A DNA stretch of 64,000 nt, from assembly GCF_964204645.1 (NCBI RefSeq), contig NC_134029.1, positions 13,816,850-13,880,849 of the forward strand, in the 5' to 3' direction. The position numbers and the translations under genes are program-made. The DNA is from Tubulanus polymorphus. Lineage: Eukaryota > Nemertea > Palaeonemertea > Tubulaniformes > Tubulanidae. Position 1 is the stretch's first letter. Every line of letters starts with the position of its first letter. The notes under the pieces were generated by a model that saw only the letters and a list, made by a program, of their open reading frames with translations, made no database searches and had not been told where the DNA came from. Of the stretch, positions 29,608 through 40,659 are shown piece after piece.

Positions 29608-29908
29608 ATGGTCTCGGCAATTAGGAATTAAATCACAAGAATATAAAAAAGCTGTAAAAGAAAAAATAAGTAATAAAAATGTTAATAAAAATAGTGAAAA
29701 TATTGTTATTTCTACTCCTTCTAATAATAGAATATTTGATAAATGTCTATATTTTACAGTTGGATTTGTAATTGTATTCATTTTGATTGGGTGTAATTGG
29801 TATAAGAAATCAAATAAAATTCATGATATTAATAATTCTGAAACAACTGCTATCAAAAATGAAAATACTTCTGAAATTCCAAAATTGACAATAAAAAAAA
29901 TGGATTAA
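29540..29908 (+). CDS. 122-residue basic single-pass membrane protein
   Basis: Intact, starts MNKAEEVKELTVKKKPRSQ within the end of the preceding gene. N-terminal half strongly basic with a KQIEWSRQLGIKSQEYKKA motif, then one membrane segment (LYFTVGFVIVFILIGCNWY, residues about 74-92), then a polar tail. Element A has a broken copy. The 68-base overlap with the upstream gene is retained in both elements, which supports this start. Likely a virion or assembly membrane protein, inferred from build and position. Confidence 0.6.
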   Translation: MNKAEEVKELTVKKKPRSQKQIEWSRQLGIKSQEYKKAVKEKISNKNVNKNSENIVISTPSNNRIFDKCLYFTVGFVIVFILIGCNWYKKSNKIHDINNSETTAIKNENTSEIPKLTIKKMD

Positions 29909-30759
29909 TATTTTAGAAAAAAAGCAAAAAAATAATTGAATATCTCACTACTTTTGTCTATCTATGCGGAGCAATTAAATTGTCCTGATAAGTCATTTCG
30001 GATTCTAGATATTAACATGGTAATTGATTACTAATTTGATTTAAAATTATATCATAATTAAGTTAGAAATCCATAATTCATTTATCAGTTTTCATTCCTA
30101 TATTCTTTTCATTCAGAATAATTTATAATTTCAAATTTCACATATTTTTTTAGCACCAGCAACATTTACTTAGGTGTTTTAGCTAAGTATATAAGGCAAT
30201 TCATTCGACCACTGGAGTGCCGCCTGGCTTGGCTTGCAGGGGAATTTCGAAAATGCACCTTTGTCCACCCTCCGTGGTTCTCCTTCAGTTTCGACTTTCG
30301 ATCCTCCTTTCGGGGGTAAGGGGTTGATAGGAAATGCATTATGCGCCTTAAATATAATGTGTTTCCTGTCAACCATTGAAGGAGAATTGGTGAGGCGTGG
30401 GTCACAGGGGTGTAAGTAGAAATGCTTGGGGATAGGTATCTCGTGGCGCCTCTCAATAACGGGATGCTTATCCCCTAAAAACTCTGCGAGTCAAGTCGGG
30501 TAAAAACATTGAAATATTCCTTTTAATCACGAGAGAGAATGTATCCTCCTGTCCTGTGTGTGTTGTATGTACTGCGTGCTTATTATATAACTGCTATAAC
30601 AACAACGTTGAATTGCAACACCTGTTTGATCCATCAATATTCAAATGAAGCACTCTCTTATAATAACATGTAACAGATGTTTGACTGTATGATTGTAGTT
30701 GTTTGTAAAACGACTAAGGTTATTTTGGATTCTAGATATTCATTATTTTTATTTTTTAT
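29909..30759. mobile_element. Insert with 14-bp direct repeats inside element B
   Basis: GGATTCTAGATATT occurs at 30000-30013 and 30727-30740, extending to 19 bp with one mismatch. The roughly 713 bases between are partly GC-richer (30210-30480: CCACCCTCCGTGGTTCTCC and CCTTTCGGGGGTAAGG). The direct repeats look like a target duplication of a retroposon, but there is no poly-A tail and no recognisable tRNA head. No credible gene. The original sequence joining 29908 to 30760 would be about 140 bases. Confidence 0.5.
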
Positions 30760-31038
30760 TTAATCAACAATTTCTAAATCATGATGACTGTCTTCATTTT
30801 TCCCATGGTAGATTATTTTAAATCCTTCTAAATCTTTTAATTCCTCTGTACTCAATGAAACCCAGTAGCTTAAATTCGCTGATACTTTCTCTCCATATTT
30901 AGTTTTTATCTTTTCTAATTTCAATATTTTATGTTCAATTTCTTTTGTAACATCAACTAACTTTTTTATTTCAAATTGTTTTTTTGTTGGTTTAATTCTG
31001 TTATTTATTGTTGCTAAGAATGCTTTCCTATCTCCCAT
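30760..31038 (-). CDS. 92-residue protein reading inward from the right TIR, unknown
   Basis: Intact. Its ATG (31038-31036) is inside the right terminal repeat, preceded by the same T-run/TAATAAATG block as the polymerase gene at the other end. Starts MGDRKAFLATINNRIKPTKKQ; lysine-rich helical first half (VTKEIEHKILKLEKIKTKYG), then LSYWVSLSTEELKDLEGFK and an acidic tail. No membrane segment and no zinc finger. Because the TIR supplies both start sites, the two terminal genes share their first two codons (Met-Gly). Element A has a polymerase end at the corresponding place. Not recognised. Confidence 0.55.
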   Translation of the reverse strand: MGDRKAFLATINNRIKPTKKQFEIKKLVDVTKEIEHKILKLEKIKTKYGEKVSANLSYWVSLSTEELKDLEGFKIIYHGKNEDSHHDLEIVD

Positions 31039-31122
31039 TTATTAGGAAAAAAAATTACTTGTGGTGATGAGTGGTGTCTCGACCGCTCGACCTCTGGTAT
31101 GAAAGCTACTTTCCCAATTACT
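31032..31122 (-). repeat. Right terminal inverted repeat of element B
   Basis: Reverse complement of 12025-12115, ending CCCAATTACT at 31122, followed by GGCGTA. Confidence 0.95.
31036..31057 (-). promoter_or_regulatory. T-run/TAATAAATG start block in right TIR
   Basis: Minus-strand TAATTTTTTTTCCTAATAAATG, identical in type to 12091-12112. Confidence 0.6.
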
Positions 31123-31128
31123 GGCGTA
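31123..31128. repeat. 6-bp target site duplication of element B (right)
   Basis: GGCGTA, matching 12019-12024. Confidence 0.95.
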
Positions 31129-31980
31129 TACAGACAGGGGTAAATCTATATGCCCCCTCTAAACTTAAGTTGAGCCGGGGGCATAAAAATATAAATTTTC
31201 ATACAGAGATTTTTCAAATGGCCGCTAACGCAAACCCCCAATGAAAGTAAAAGAGAATTAGAAGAATTTTTTTTAAAACATGAAATTAAATGTTTTATTG
31301 TGTCAATAAAGAATGAATTGAATTGTCGGCAGGACTATGCCGCGCATGAATACCAATTTCAAGACTGATCACGCATGCTCAATCAAGGTTGGTGTGCGCT
31401 GCTGAAATAACAAAAACGATTAAACGAAATCTTAAAACAATGAAAACAACAAACGATATAGCCAATATACGAAAGGAACCTAGATTTTATTACTGCATTA
31501 AATGTGTGTAAATATCAGAGCACAAGAAAGCATGCAAGCCCATGAGATTGCATCAAGAATTGGTGTAGGCAGCGTAGTGAAAAGAAATCCAAGATGGATG
31601 GCAACCCTGGTCGCCATACTTGATATCAATTTTCAATAAGGGGTAGACATTTCACCTAGGCCTACCAAAATTCTTACACCTAGTATCATGAAAATGCATC
31701 AAGAATTGAAGGCCGTTTCGTGCTAGAAACTCAAAGTGGCTGACCTGGCGGCCATATTTGAAAGCCGATGAATTCCATATACAAAAGGCATGGACAGCTT
31801 ACCTACTCTGGTCCTCACACCAAATTTTGTGGAAATCCATCAAGAATTGCAGGCTGCATCGTGCAAACAAGAAATTCAAGATGGCCACCCCAATGGCAGC
31901 CATATTTGATCACCAATGACATTTTTTACAATAGGGGTGGACATCTCGCCAGACCCCCAAAGCTAATTTTCAATAAATTG
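31129..31980. repeat. Rest of the target repeat, then NGATGGC-type tandem host repeats; no gene
   Basis: TACAGACAGGGGTAAATCTATATGCCCCCTC...GGGGGCATAAAAAT at 31129-31190 completes the repeat begun before 12018. From 31530 to 31980 there are degenerate units of about 130 bp with CATCAAGAATTG...GTGGCCATATTTGA, also present at 41080-41420. Confidence 0.6.
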
Positions 31981-33104
31981 CCCATGGGCTAAGTGTGGTT
32001 TACCTTGAAAGCTAGAGGTTGTTTGGAATAAGGGCATTGCTTGAAAAATCTTTTTAACTCGTGACTTCAAAGTTCCACGAGTTTATATTGTATTTTATCT
32101 TTCTTAAATAATTATTTTGTAGTCAAATAAGACCAAAGATAAACATTTGGTTACGGTCCACGTCCAAAAGTTTGTAGAGTACACGAAGGCGCGGCAGGGA
32201 AACTATTTCATATTTTCAAAAAAATATGTTTCATAATATGAAAAAAATTTGTTCAAATAAGGCCATCCCAAAATAATTGTCTGTTTGCCGTAACACCGTC
32301 TCAACTTTTCAGGATGAGTCGGTAGGTAGGTAGAAATATTTTGGGCAAAATTTTTGGGCAAAAAAAAACAAATTTATCACCTTTTTTACATCGAAACAAT
32401 ATCGCAAAAATCATATATGTTGTGCACGGGAAATTGGTCTAATAGCGAAGATTTCAGAGCGTCATCTCTGTGTTAAAAATGAAACAGTACCTTGAATATA
32501 TGTGCGCGCTTTTACGTTACCAGCTTTAATATAGTCGTTATGAGAATGAATGGCAGCTTATCGGAACACTGCCAGTTTCCTGGAAAACTTAAATTAGGCC
32601 ACATGTCAAGGCATGTTTTCACACGATGCACACTTGAATTCAAACATACGTAGCTCACACTTCGGCAGTTGGTCGGTCGGTCGGTCGGTCGACCGGCCGT
32701 TTTTATCAAAAAAAAATTTATTTCGATGAATCCCAGAGAAAAAAGTTTTCACTCGGTACCTTTGACGTCGGGTCACGGCAAACAGACCATTAATATGGGA
32801 TGGCCTAAAATTCATATGATGTCACATATCAGAGGGTGAATGAATATTGGGTCTTGGAAATCTCTTCCAATGTTGGCCGCGGAAGTTAGAATACCGGTAC
32901 GGAAGATATCGGTTATTAGATCGTTTTAAATCCTGGAACTTACGACTACAATATTCAGACCTCGACCCATACTTGTAGTTTGCTGCTTAATATTTTCAGG
33001 TCACAAGAAATAACAATTTATTACAAATTCTATCAAACAGAAAACACATCGCTCATCTTCTGCAACGATAATTCAGCCTATTTTCATGTCAAACGTTCAC
33101 GCGT
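31981..33104. repeat. 1.7-kb interspersed repeat R, copy 1, first part
   Basis: Starts near CCCATGGGCTAAGTGTGG and runs to TCAAACGTTCACGCGT, where a BEL/Pao element is inserted; it continues at 38703. It contains (GGTC)n ending in GACCGGCC at 32668-32699. Copies 2 and 3 are at 57771-59491 and 61335-62973. No open gene is conserved among the three. Confidence 0.75.
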
Positions 33105-33586
33105 TGAATCGCTAACTTTTCGGGTTTTGAATTTTCATTTTGTGTTCTCAGAGGTTTGAGAAAGCTGTCAACGTTTCATGTACTAGTTTTATAATTCTGA
33201 AATCACGGAAGATATTGCAACATGGTTGATGGGGAAATATTAAATTACTGGCATACTCAGTGAGTATTTTATACTATTTGCAGTGTTAATTTAGTAGATT
33301 ATGGTGTAATAACATAAGAGAATATTCCGTAGTATAAGAGTATAACATAAATCAGTGAAATAGAGAAGTAATTCCATTAAATTAAGGCGAAATATTATGA
33401 TGCAAGATAAAGGTTTATTTTGTATTGCGCAATCTAGAAATAGCTCAGATATTATAAGTTTGTATTATCTGTTTACAGATTTGAATCGTCCAAAATCCGT
33501 TGAATAAAGAAATATCAATTTGATATCCAGAGTTTGTTATTTGTCGGACGTATTCAAAAGCCACCACTTGAAACCCCATCGAGCCA
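33105..33586 (+). repeat. 5' LTR of the BEL/Pao element
   Basis: TG...CA termini. The part 33405-33586 matches 38516-38697 with a few changes; the upstream 300 bases have no counterpart at the 3' end. AATAAAG at about 33506 could be a polyadenylation signal. Confidence 0.65.
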
Positions 33587-33619
33587 TTTGATTCAAATTG
33601 AGTCTCACCTAGCGTCATC

Positions 33620-35410
33620 ATGGCAGATCCTGAGAAGACAACAACAACAACACTTAAGAATAAGCGTCGGGCAGCTAAGTCAGCATTTACGCGTGTCGAA
33701 AATTCGCTGAGTGAGGCTATTGTGGCAAATCGTACGCCAGCCGAAATAAGTTTTGAGCTAGAAGTGTTGAGGGAGAAACTGTCAGCTGCGGAAAAAGCAC
33801 ACGAAAATTACACAGAAGATATGAATGATGACGAATACGAATTGGAAGAAGCGTGGATAAATAATGTTCAGAAACAATTCGATGTCGCTCGAGTCCGGGT
33901 AACCGATTATTGTTCGAAATTTGCCGTGTCTCCGGTTAAAACAAGAAACGATGCGTTGAATATGCCGAAAATTCCGATCCCGAAATTCTCGGGGAAAATC
34001 GATGATTATTTAGCGTTTCGAAGTGACTGGCAAAGAATAGTCGAGCCTCGATACGGAATCGCCGATGATGTTTTGTATTTACTGCGAAATGCGTTAGAAA
34101 ACACAAACCCGGCTTATAACGCGCGCAAGTGGATAGATGGCGTATTCGAATATGCAGAAGCATGGGCGAAACTGGATCAAGTTTACGGAAATCCACGTGA
34201 AACTAGCGATTTTGTTATTGGTGAACTGGAAAAGTTAAAATCGCTGGGTGAGAATGAATTTTTACGGTTTGTAGAGCTGTTCCATAAGATAAAAAAGGCT
34301 GAAATGATAATGTCCGAAATGGAACGAAAAGAAGATCTCGACAATTCAACGACGTTAGGGGTTCTTGAACGGAAACTGTGTAATAGTGATAAATTGAAAT
34401 GGGCAGAATGTCAGCTCCGAGATCAAATCAGTCCGAATATCGATACGTTCTTGAATTGGATGTGGAACCAGATTCAGATACACAAAATTGCTGGAGCCGA
34501 TATCCGTAGTTCGACAAATGTAAAGAAGGGTTCAATATTAGCCGTAGAAGTGGACAGTGGGTCAAGTACCGCTGCGAGAAATACCATGAACAATACTCAA
34601 GTTTTTCCGGGCTCTACACAAACGCCTTCGTGGCATCCGCGACCGGAGGGTGCTCAGGGAAATTACTATGTGACGTCGTGTTGGTATTGTAAAGGGGAAC
34701 ACAAAGTAGATGACTGTAAGCGTTTCAAGTCATTGTCGTCGAATGACCGTTTGAAGGAAGTACGTCGTGTTCATGCATGTTATTTTTGTCTGCGTAGACA
34801 TAAACCCCCATGTCGTGCGCGAAGGGTAAAATGTCCTGAACCTGCATGTCGATATTCACATCATATTCTGTTACATGGAGCAAACTTCGAGAAGACTTCG
34901 GGAACCGAAAACGACCCTGGTCATACAGTAAGCGGAACGGTCGGAAATTGTCGAAATAAAAAAGGAGAATGTCTACTACCGATTTTGCCGGTAGTGGTAG
35001 CAAATAAACGCGTGCGCTGCCTCCTAGATAGTGGATCACAGTTAACACTAATTCGTCAAGATTTGGCTGAAGAGTTGGATTTAGAAGGCGACGAAATCGA
35101 AGTGGAGATTGTCACGGTTGGAGATTCGGTGCAAAAATTAAAAACGAAACTATACGAAATTGAAATTTCAACAATCTCCGGAGATAAAAGTCGTAAAATT
35201 GAAGCGATAGGCTTTCCGAAAATCTGTGAAAATTTGTATCATGTTGACAAAGCGGAAATATGCGATTTGTTTATGATTCAGTCGGAAGATATTGATACTG
35301 AACCTGGTTCGGTTGACATTTTAATCGGCGTCGACAATATCGAATTTCATACTGGTTTTATAATTCACAAGGGTGATTATGGTTTGCGTGAAACAATATT
35401 CGGTCTGTAG
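33620..35410 (+). CDS. BEL/Pao Gag and aspartic protease
   Basis: Open for 596 codons. Gag part: MADPEKTTTTT, a helical region, then MPKIPIPKFSGKIDDYLAFRSD (about residues 114-135), the usual BEL capsid signature. Zinc-knuckle-like cysteines follow: CWYCKGEHKVDDCKRF (about 354) and CYFCLRRHKPPCRARRVKCP (about 386). The protease has LLDSGSQLTLIRQDLA (about 471), with the catalytic Asp in DSGS. It normally forms virus-like particles and processes the polyprotein. It ends in a TAG before the polymerase part, which continues in another frame. It is the only intact gene of this element. Confidence 0.85.
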   Translation: MADPEKTTTTTLKNKRRAAKSAFTRVENSLSEAIVANRTPAEISFELEVLREKLSAAEKAHENYTEDMNDDEYELEEAWINNVQKQFDVARVRVTDYCSKFAVSPVKTRNDALNMPKIPIPKFSGKIDDYLAFRSDWQRIVEPRYGIADDVLYLLRNALENTNPAYNARKWIDGVFEYAEAWAKLDQVYGNPRETSDFVIGELEKLKSLGENEFLRFVELFHKIKKAEMIMSEMERKEDLDNSTTLGVLERKLCNSDKLKWAECQLRDQISPNIDTFLNWMWNQIQIHKIAGADIRSSTNVKKGSILAVEVDSGSSTAARNTMNNTQVFPGSTQTPSWHPRPEGAQGNYYVTSCWYCKGEHKVDDCKRFKSLSSNDRLKEVRRVHACYFCLRRHKPPCRARRVKCPEPACRYSHHILLHGANFEKTSGTENDPGHTVSGTVGNCRNKKGECLLPILPVVVANKRVRCLLDSGSQLTLIRQDLAEELDLEGDEIEVEIVTVGDSVQKLKTKLYEIEISTISGDKSRKIEAIGFPKICENLYHVDKAEICDLFMIQSEDIDTEPGSVDILIGVDNIEFHTGFIIHKGDYGLRETIFGL

Positions 35411-38400
35411 TGTTTGGTCGTTCTGATAAAGAAGATAAACGTTGTAGTCCGGGAAAAGTAATTTTGACAAAATTACACGACCCTACAGACATGTCGAGAT
35501 TCTGGGAAACCGAAGAAATGGGTGTTTGTTTGAACTGGTGCTGTCACGAAATACAACTGGGCGAAAAAATCAAAACTGCGATCGAAGGGAAAGAAGAATT
35601 AGAGATTCGTTCGTCCGCCATTCGAATCGGAAATCGGTGGCAAATTCCGTTACCGTGGAAAAAGGATCCAAATCAGCTACCAGATAATTATTATCAAGCA
35701 TTTGCGAAATTGCGCGGTTTGGAACAACGATTGCAGAAATCCCCGAAATTGGCTGAGATTTATAATGAGCAAGTTGAGCAACTAGTGAAGTCCGGTTCGG
35801 CAAAGAAAATGACGGCTGAAGAAATCGAAAATTATCGTGGGCCTGTTCATTATATGAGTCACCATGCTGTAGTTCGACCAGATAAACCAACTCATCCGTG
35901 CCGTATGGTTTCAATCAAGCTGAGAACTATAGAGGTCATGTGATAAATGATTATTTGAGTAAATGCGGTGATCATCTCAACAATTTACTCGGAGTGTTGA
36001 TTCGCTGGCGTGAAAGAGAGTATGTATTGGTCGGAGATGTCAAAAAGATGTACCATCAAGTTCTCGTTAGCCCAGGTATCGATACTCAAACGCATCGATT
36101 CTTATGGCGAAATTATGAGTCGAATCGAGATCCAGATATTTACGTCAAGATGGTCTTAACATTTGGAGATGTATCGTCACCAGCTCTCGCAAATATTGCA
36201 ATGGATATGACTGCGGATCAATATAAAACACAGTATCCAGATGCCGTCGCAACGATTAAGCAATGTCGATATATGGATGACATCGCAGATAGTGTGAATA
36301 CCGTTTTCGATTTAGAAAAGCGTTGTTGTTAAAGGGAAAATCGGACTGCAGGAATTATGGCGAGTATCAACCGATACCAGAGAAGATGCAAGACAAATGG
36401 TTAAGATGGATCGAGGAAATTCGTAAGCTGGAAACACGGAAGTTTGATCGATGTCTAACTCCGGCAAATGCGGCGTCAGATCCAGACCTTGTCATTTTCT
36501 GTGATGCATCAAATGTCGCTTTCGGGAGTGTTGCATATTTACGTTTGATATGTGGAGATGGAAAGGTGGAGATAAAGTTTGCGTTGGCGAAGTCGAGGAT
36601 TGCACCTATTCGTACGATAAGTCTTCCACGAAAAGAACTACAATCATTGGTATTGGGCTGTAGAATTTATGAGACTATCAAGGTTGAATCGAGACTCGAA
36701 ATCAAGAACGTTTACATTTTTACTGATTCGATGATTGCTTACTCGTGGATTCAGAATGACTCGCGGGTATATAAAACATTTGTTGCGAATAGGATCGGAG
36801 AAATTCTGTCTAAAACTGAGCATAGTTATTACGGCCATTGTCCGTCGACTGAGAATGTGGCCGATGATATTAGCCGTGGAATCAATGAATCCGATTTAGA
36901 TGTTCGCTGGGTTGGTGGGCCAGAATTTCTGCGTCAACCGAAAGATGTATGGCCAGTGTCATATCCTACCGAAACAACCGAGATAGATGATTCCGAACAA
37001 AAACTAGGGTGCGTTATGGTCACAAAACCAAGATTCGAGATAAGTGCGTTGCAGAAAGTTAGCACGTTGAATCGTCTGATACGCCTCGTTGCAATGGTTC
37101 TGCGATTTGTGAAAAATTTGCAGGCGAGAGTTCGGAATAAGAAAGAACAACTTCAAACGGGAGAAGTTACTGCAGCCGAATTAAAGTGCGCGAAAAGCAC
37201 AATCGTGATATTGGCACAAACCGAAGTTAGAAATCGGAAATATGAAGTGGAATTTCGGAAATTATCGCCGGTTGTAGATTCTGCAGGGATTATCCGAGTA
37301 GGAGGTCGACTTGGAAACGCTGATGTAGCTTATGATCAGAAACATCCCGTTCTATTACCAAAGGATCATTTCATATCGAAACTTATCGTGGAACATCAGT
37401 ATCGATATGGTCATCCTGGAGTTGCAGCGACAACCGCGAAGGTCCGACGAGGATTCTGGATAATCGGGTTGAATCGGTTAGCTAAATCGGTAGTGCGCAG
37501 TTGCTTATTTTGTCGTGAAATGTGTGCAAAAGTGGAGGATCAGTACATGGCTGACCTTCCGAGTATTCGATTGAATCCGAGCCCTCCGTTTCAACATACC
37601 GCGTGCAATCTTTTTGGACCGTTTAACGTCCGAATCAAGCGAATGACAACAATGAAAGTTTGGGGTGTTATTTTCACCTGTCTCGCGACTCGTGCAGTGT
37701 ATTGCGATATCGCGCTTGATTACTCGGCACAGGAATTTATTCAAACCTTTCGACGTTTTCTATCTGTAAGAGGAAAACCGGAATCGATGTAGAGTGACAA
37801 TGGGTCTCAACTAGTAGCTGCACAGAAGGAAATTCGGGTCTGGTACGCAAATCACGAAATTTCGTGGCAGTTCATTACACCGATAGCGCCGCATCAGAAC
37901 GGTTGCGCTGTAGCGTTGGTGAAATCCGTTAAAAGGAATTTGAAAATTGTGATTGGAGAACAAGTAGTTGCGCCGTTTGAACTTCAAACTATTATATTTG
38001 AAGTAGCAAATCTCGTTAACGAACGGCCAATTGGAGTGAACTCCAGTGATCCAAACGATGGCAGTTACATTTGTCCGAACGGAATTTTGTTGGGCAGAGC
38101 ATCCGATGACGTACCCCATGGTCCATTTGCGGAGACGCGAAATCCGAGACATCGCGTAGAATAGTCAAAAAATCGTTGATGCGTGGTGGAAAAAATGGTA
38201 TCGAGATGTGTTTCCTCATCTTGCTCCACGGAGGAAATGGAATACTGCGAAACGTGATGTGAAAGTGGGGGATATCGTGTTACTCCATGAACCGAATCCG
38301 ATCCGTAGTAAATGGTGTAAGGGTCGAATATCACATGTATTTCCGAGCGATGATGGACTTATTCGAAATGTAGAAGTAAAAACCGTGACCGGATCGTATC

Positions 38401-38453
38401 AGCGTGCAATCACTAGAATAGCTTTTTACTTCCCGTGGAGGAACAATAATTAG
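35410..38453 (+). pseudogene. BEL/Pao polymerase: reverse transcriptase, RNase H, integrase
   Basis: Pieces in four frame segments. 35410-35943: region before RT with VHYMSHHAVVRPDKPTHPCRMV. 35898-36332: RT palm with VLVGDVKKMYHQV and the catalytic YMDD (about 36272). A deletion follows, so the RT thumb is missing. 36323-37792: RNase H-like part (VIFCDASNVAFGSVAYL, FTDSMIAYSWI), zinc-binding integrase head (SVVRSCLFCREMC) and the start of the DDE core. A TAG at 37790 precedes SDNGSQLVAAQ. 37916-38164 and 38208-38453 give the rest, with a C-terminal VGDIVLLHEPN segment. Non-functional. Confidence 0.85.
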
Positions 38454-38515
38454 TAGTGAAATGTCGTATCATGAGGTGTATACATGGGATTTAAATGTGC
38501 ATTTAATTGAACACG

Positions 38516-38697
38516 AGATAAAGGTTTATTTTGTATTGCGCAATCTAGAAATAGCTCAGATATTATAAGTTTGTATTATCTGTTTACAGATTTGAATCGT
38601 CCAAAATCTGTTGAATAAAGAAACATCAATTTGATATCCGGAGTTTGTTATTTGTCGGACGTATTCAAAAGCCACCACTTGAAACCCCATCGAGCCA
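38516..38697 (+). repeat. Truncated 3' LTR of the BEL/Pao element
   Basis: Last about 182 bases of the LTR, ending CATCGAGCCA and followed by CGCGT. Confidence 0.7.
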
Positions 38698-38702
38698 CGC
38701 GT

Positions 38703-39299
38703 TACAGCTTCACCTTTAGTAGTGTACTGTACGAGCTCGTGTGTGTGTTATGTAGCACTCCGCGCGGACGTGGAGGCCTCGTGTAAGTGAATGTTCGCTT
38801 ACACTTCAATGTCAATCTAAACAATCACCGGGTATTAAAATGAAACAATACCTTTGGCGGATGTGTGAAATAATTACATCCTCACCAGCAATGAGCATTT
38901 GAAATTCGCACGTATACGGCACCTAGTCTAATGAAACGTACGCCATTCTGTGGCTTTCCAATCATTATTTTAGTAGCGCCGGAATTCCCCGTATATCCCA
39001 AAAACAGCCAATCCCATTCGCTCGTATAGAGACGACGCCCCCCCCCCCCCCCCAATCGAGGTCATTGCAATTTTATACGCGAAAGCTAAGAATTTTCCCG
39101 CCAAAAACAGTTTTTCGTAGAATTTTAACAATGTTGACCATGTCATCGAAGGAGGTTCGCCACGTCTTCAATCGCATCGATTATACGTCGTTTAAGCCGA
39201 GAACCAATGAAACAAATGCTCACATAAAACACATACCGCGATTTTACATGAATTGGCTCAATGCCAACATCATATCGCTGACAAAGGTAAACCAAAAAG
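38703..39299. repeat. Repeat R, copy 1, second part
   Basis: Continues from 33104. It contains a C-run (39038-39053), TTTTATACGCGAAAGCTAAGAATTTTCCCGCC and ends with CATGAATTGGCTCAATGCCAAC...GACAAAGGTAAACC, shared by copies 2 and 3. Confidence 0.75.
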
Positions 39300-40640
39300 A
39301 GTCATCGCAAATTACAGGCGAATTACTGTGTCGAATTCAATTCAATTCCAGAGGGCCTGGCCTATGCAATGGGAGTCAATTAAGATTCAACGTTTTGAAA
39401 AACCAGCACAGATGCCTATTCAAATCACAAAAATTCATTTTTTTAGTTTGATGTCCCTGTTTTTATCGTGCACGTGGTTAAAATTATTATTTACATCGAA
39501 TGTCTTCAACAGCTGATAAAACTGCACCCGCGTCTTCCAATCATCTTAATAGATATATACTAAAATGCTCACTATGAAAAAACCGTGAATCAATCAGGAA
39601 TTTTTCAGTAGATTGTCACACTAGGTACCTTCCTTTACAGATTTATTTGTTGTATGTCATTAACAATCAGTTATAATTGTCCTCATTTAGTAGTTTTTCC
39701 AGGATGCCGTGTCAAAAAAGTCATGTTGTTTGTCCTGTATTGACAAGATTGGATCCTGTACGAAAGAAGCACATGTCTTTGTTGCCCATTGAATAATTCC
39801 AAGAACTGTTTCACCAAAAGCATGTTCTGAACAAAATTTTTTAGATATTGCATTTATTATCAAGATAACTATAGGCTTAGGGGACTGCCCAAGCCCCGAA
39901 TTACAATGTTACTTATTAAAATGTTGAATATATTGCTGTCACCAGCTCCATGTGTTCTGCTTTCCTTGTTAGGCCCATTCATTAATTTTGCTTGCCAGCT
40001 CCCTTTAGCCGAGGAGTCTTTTCAGTTGTTCATCAATGGGCTTGTACACAAAAAAAATGTACTTTTTCCTCTAATGTTGCCTTATCTACTGTATATCACA
40101 TAATGAACATTTGTATCATACCTGCAGTTTTTTGAATGTCTTATATACATGGCTGTAATCTGATCATGAAAATATCTTAGCTGCGCGAAGTAATAACTTG
40201 TTATGTCATTACGTGATCGCGTAACTGGTTCGCGCAGATCGTCAGTTTCTGACCTTTATATACCTGTATTTGTTTAACAGCTGAAGTATTTTCCGCGATA
40301 CACCAGAATACTGATCGTACACCTGAATAGACATCCAGCAGTATGGCATACAATCATTGCAAGATGAAGATGCTGTTGGCGGGATCATTGATTGTATCAT
40401 ATCTAAGGGAAAGTTTCTTCCAAGGCAACCGCCTGAGTATGTGAGCTGTATTTTCAAATCCTTGGAGATACGCAATTGTATAGGAGAGTGTTGCCAGACT
40501 TCCGGAAATTTCCAAAGTTCCGGAAATCAAAACTTTCAACAAAGAAATTCCCGGAAATTTTCTGCCGTTCTACTTTGTCTAATAAACGATTTCTACTAAA
40601 ATTGTTTTTTTAATATTCATGAGCGATAGTTTACTCAGCA
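39300..40640. other. Host intergenic DNA; no gene recognised
   Basis: 39310-39440 repeats 41465-41600 (CAAATTACAGGCGAATTACTGTGTCGAATTCAA). Short open frames exist but none looks like a known protein. Nothing else identified. Confidence 0.4.
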
Positions 40641-40659
40641 TACGGCTCCCGTAATGCTC

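Larger units (their letters stand above)
12025..31122. mobile_element. Polinton/Maverick (adintovirus-like) element B, full length
   Basis: A 19,098-bp element with about 90-bp terminal inverted repeats starting AGTAATTGGGAAAGTAG and ending in its complement, flanked by GGCGTA on both sides. Polintons typically are 15-20 kb, make 6-bp duplications and begin with AG, so the structure is diagnostic. Gene content confirms this: protein-primed polymerase, DDE integrase with chromodomain, double-jelly-roll capsid protein and packaging ATPase. It is far more AT-rich than its surroundings. Two later insertions lie inside (12442-14669 and about 30014-30726). No adenain-like protease was recognised. 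Most large genes are broken, so this copy is not autonomous. Confidence 0.95.
33105..38697 (+). mobile_element. BEL/Pao LTR retrotransposon, degenerate
   Basis: Lies inside repeat R between two copies of CGCGT (33100-33104 and 38698-38702), the 5-bp duplication expected for this group. The 5' LTR begins TGAATCGC and ends CATCGAGCCA (33105-33586); the 3' end shares only the last about 180 bases (38516-38697), so most of the 3' LTR is missing. Gag-protease is intact; pol has frame changes and stops. Confidence 0.85.

Noticed and set aside
30166-30456. Minus-strand open frames in the GC-rich insert
   Set aside because: Several overlapping frames are open because of composition; no motif, no start block, no relative in element A.
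1-31122. Elements A, C and B as one rearranged Polinton
   Set aside because: Each has a different TIR sequence, and B and C have their own exact target duplications, so they are separate insertions.
39065-39451. 128-codon plus-strand frame at the end of repeat R
   Set aside because: The frame is broken in copy 2 and no protein family is recognisable.
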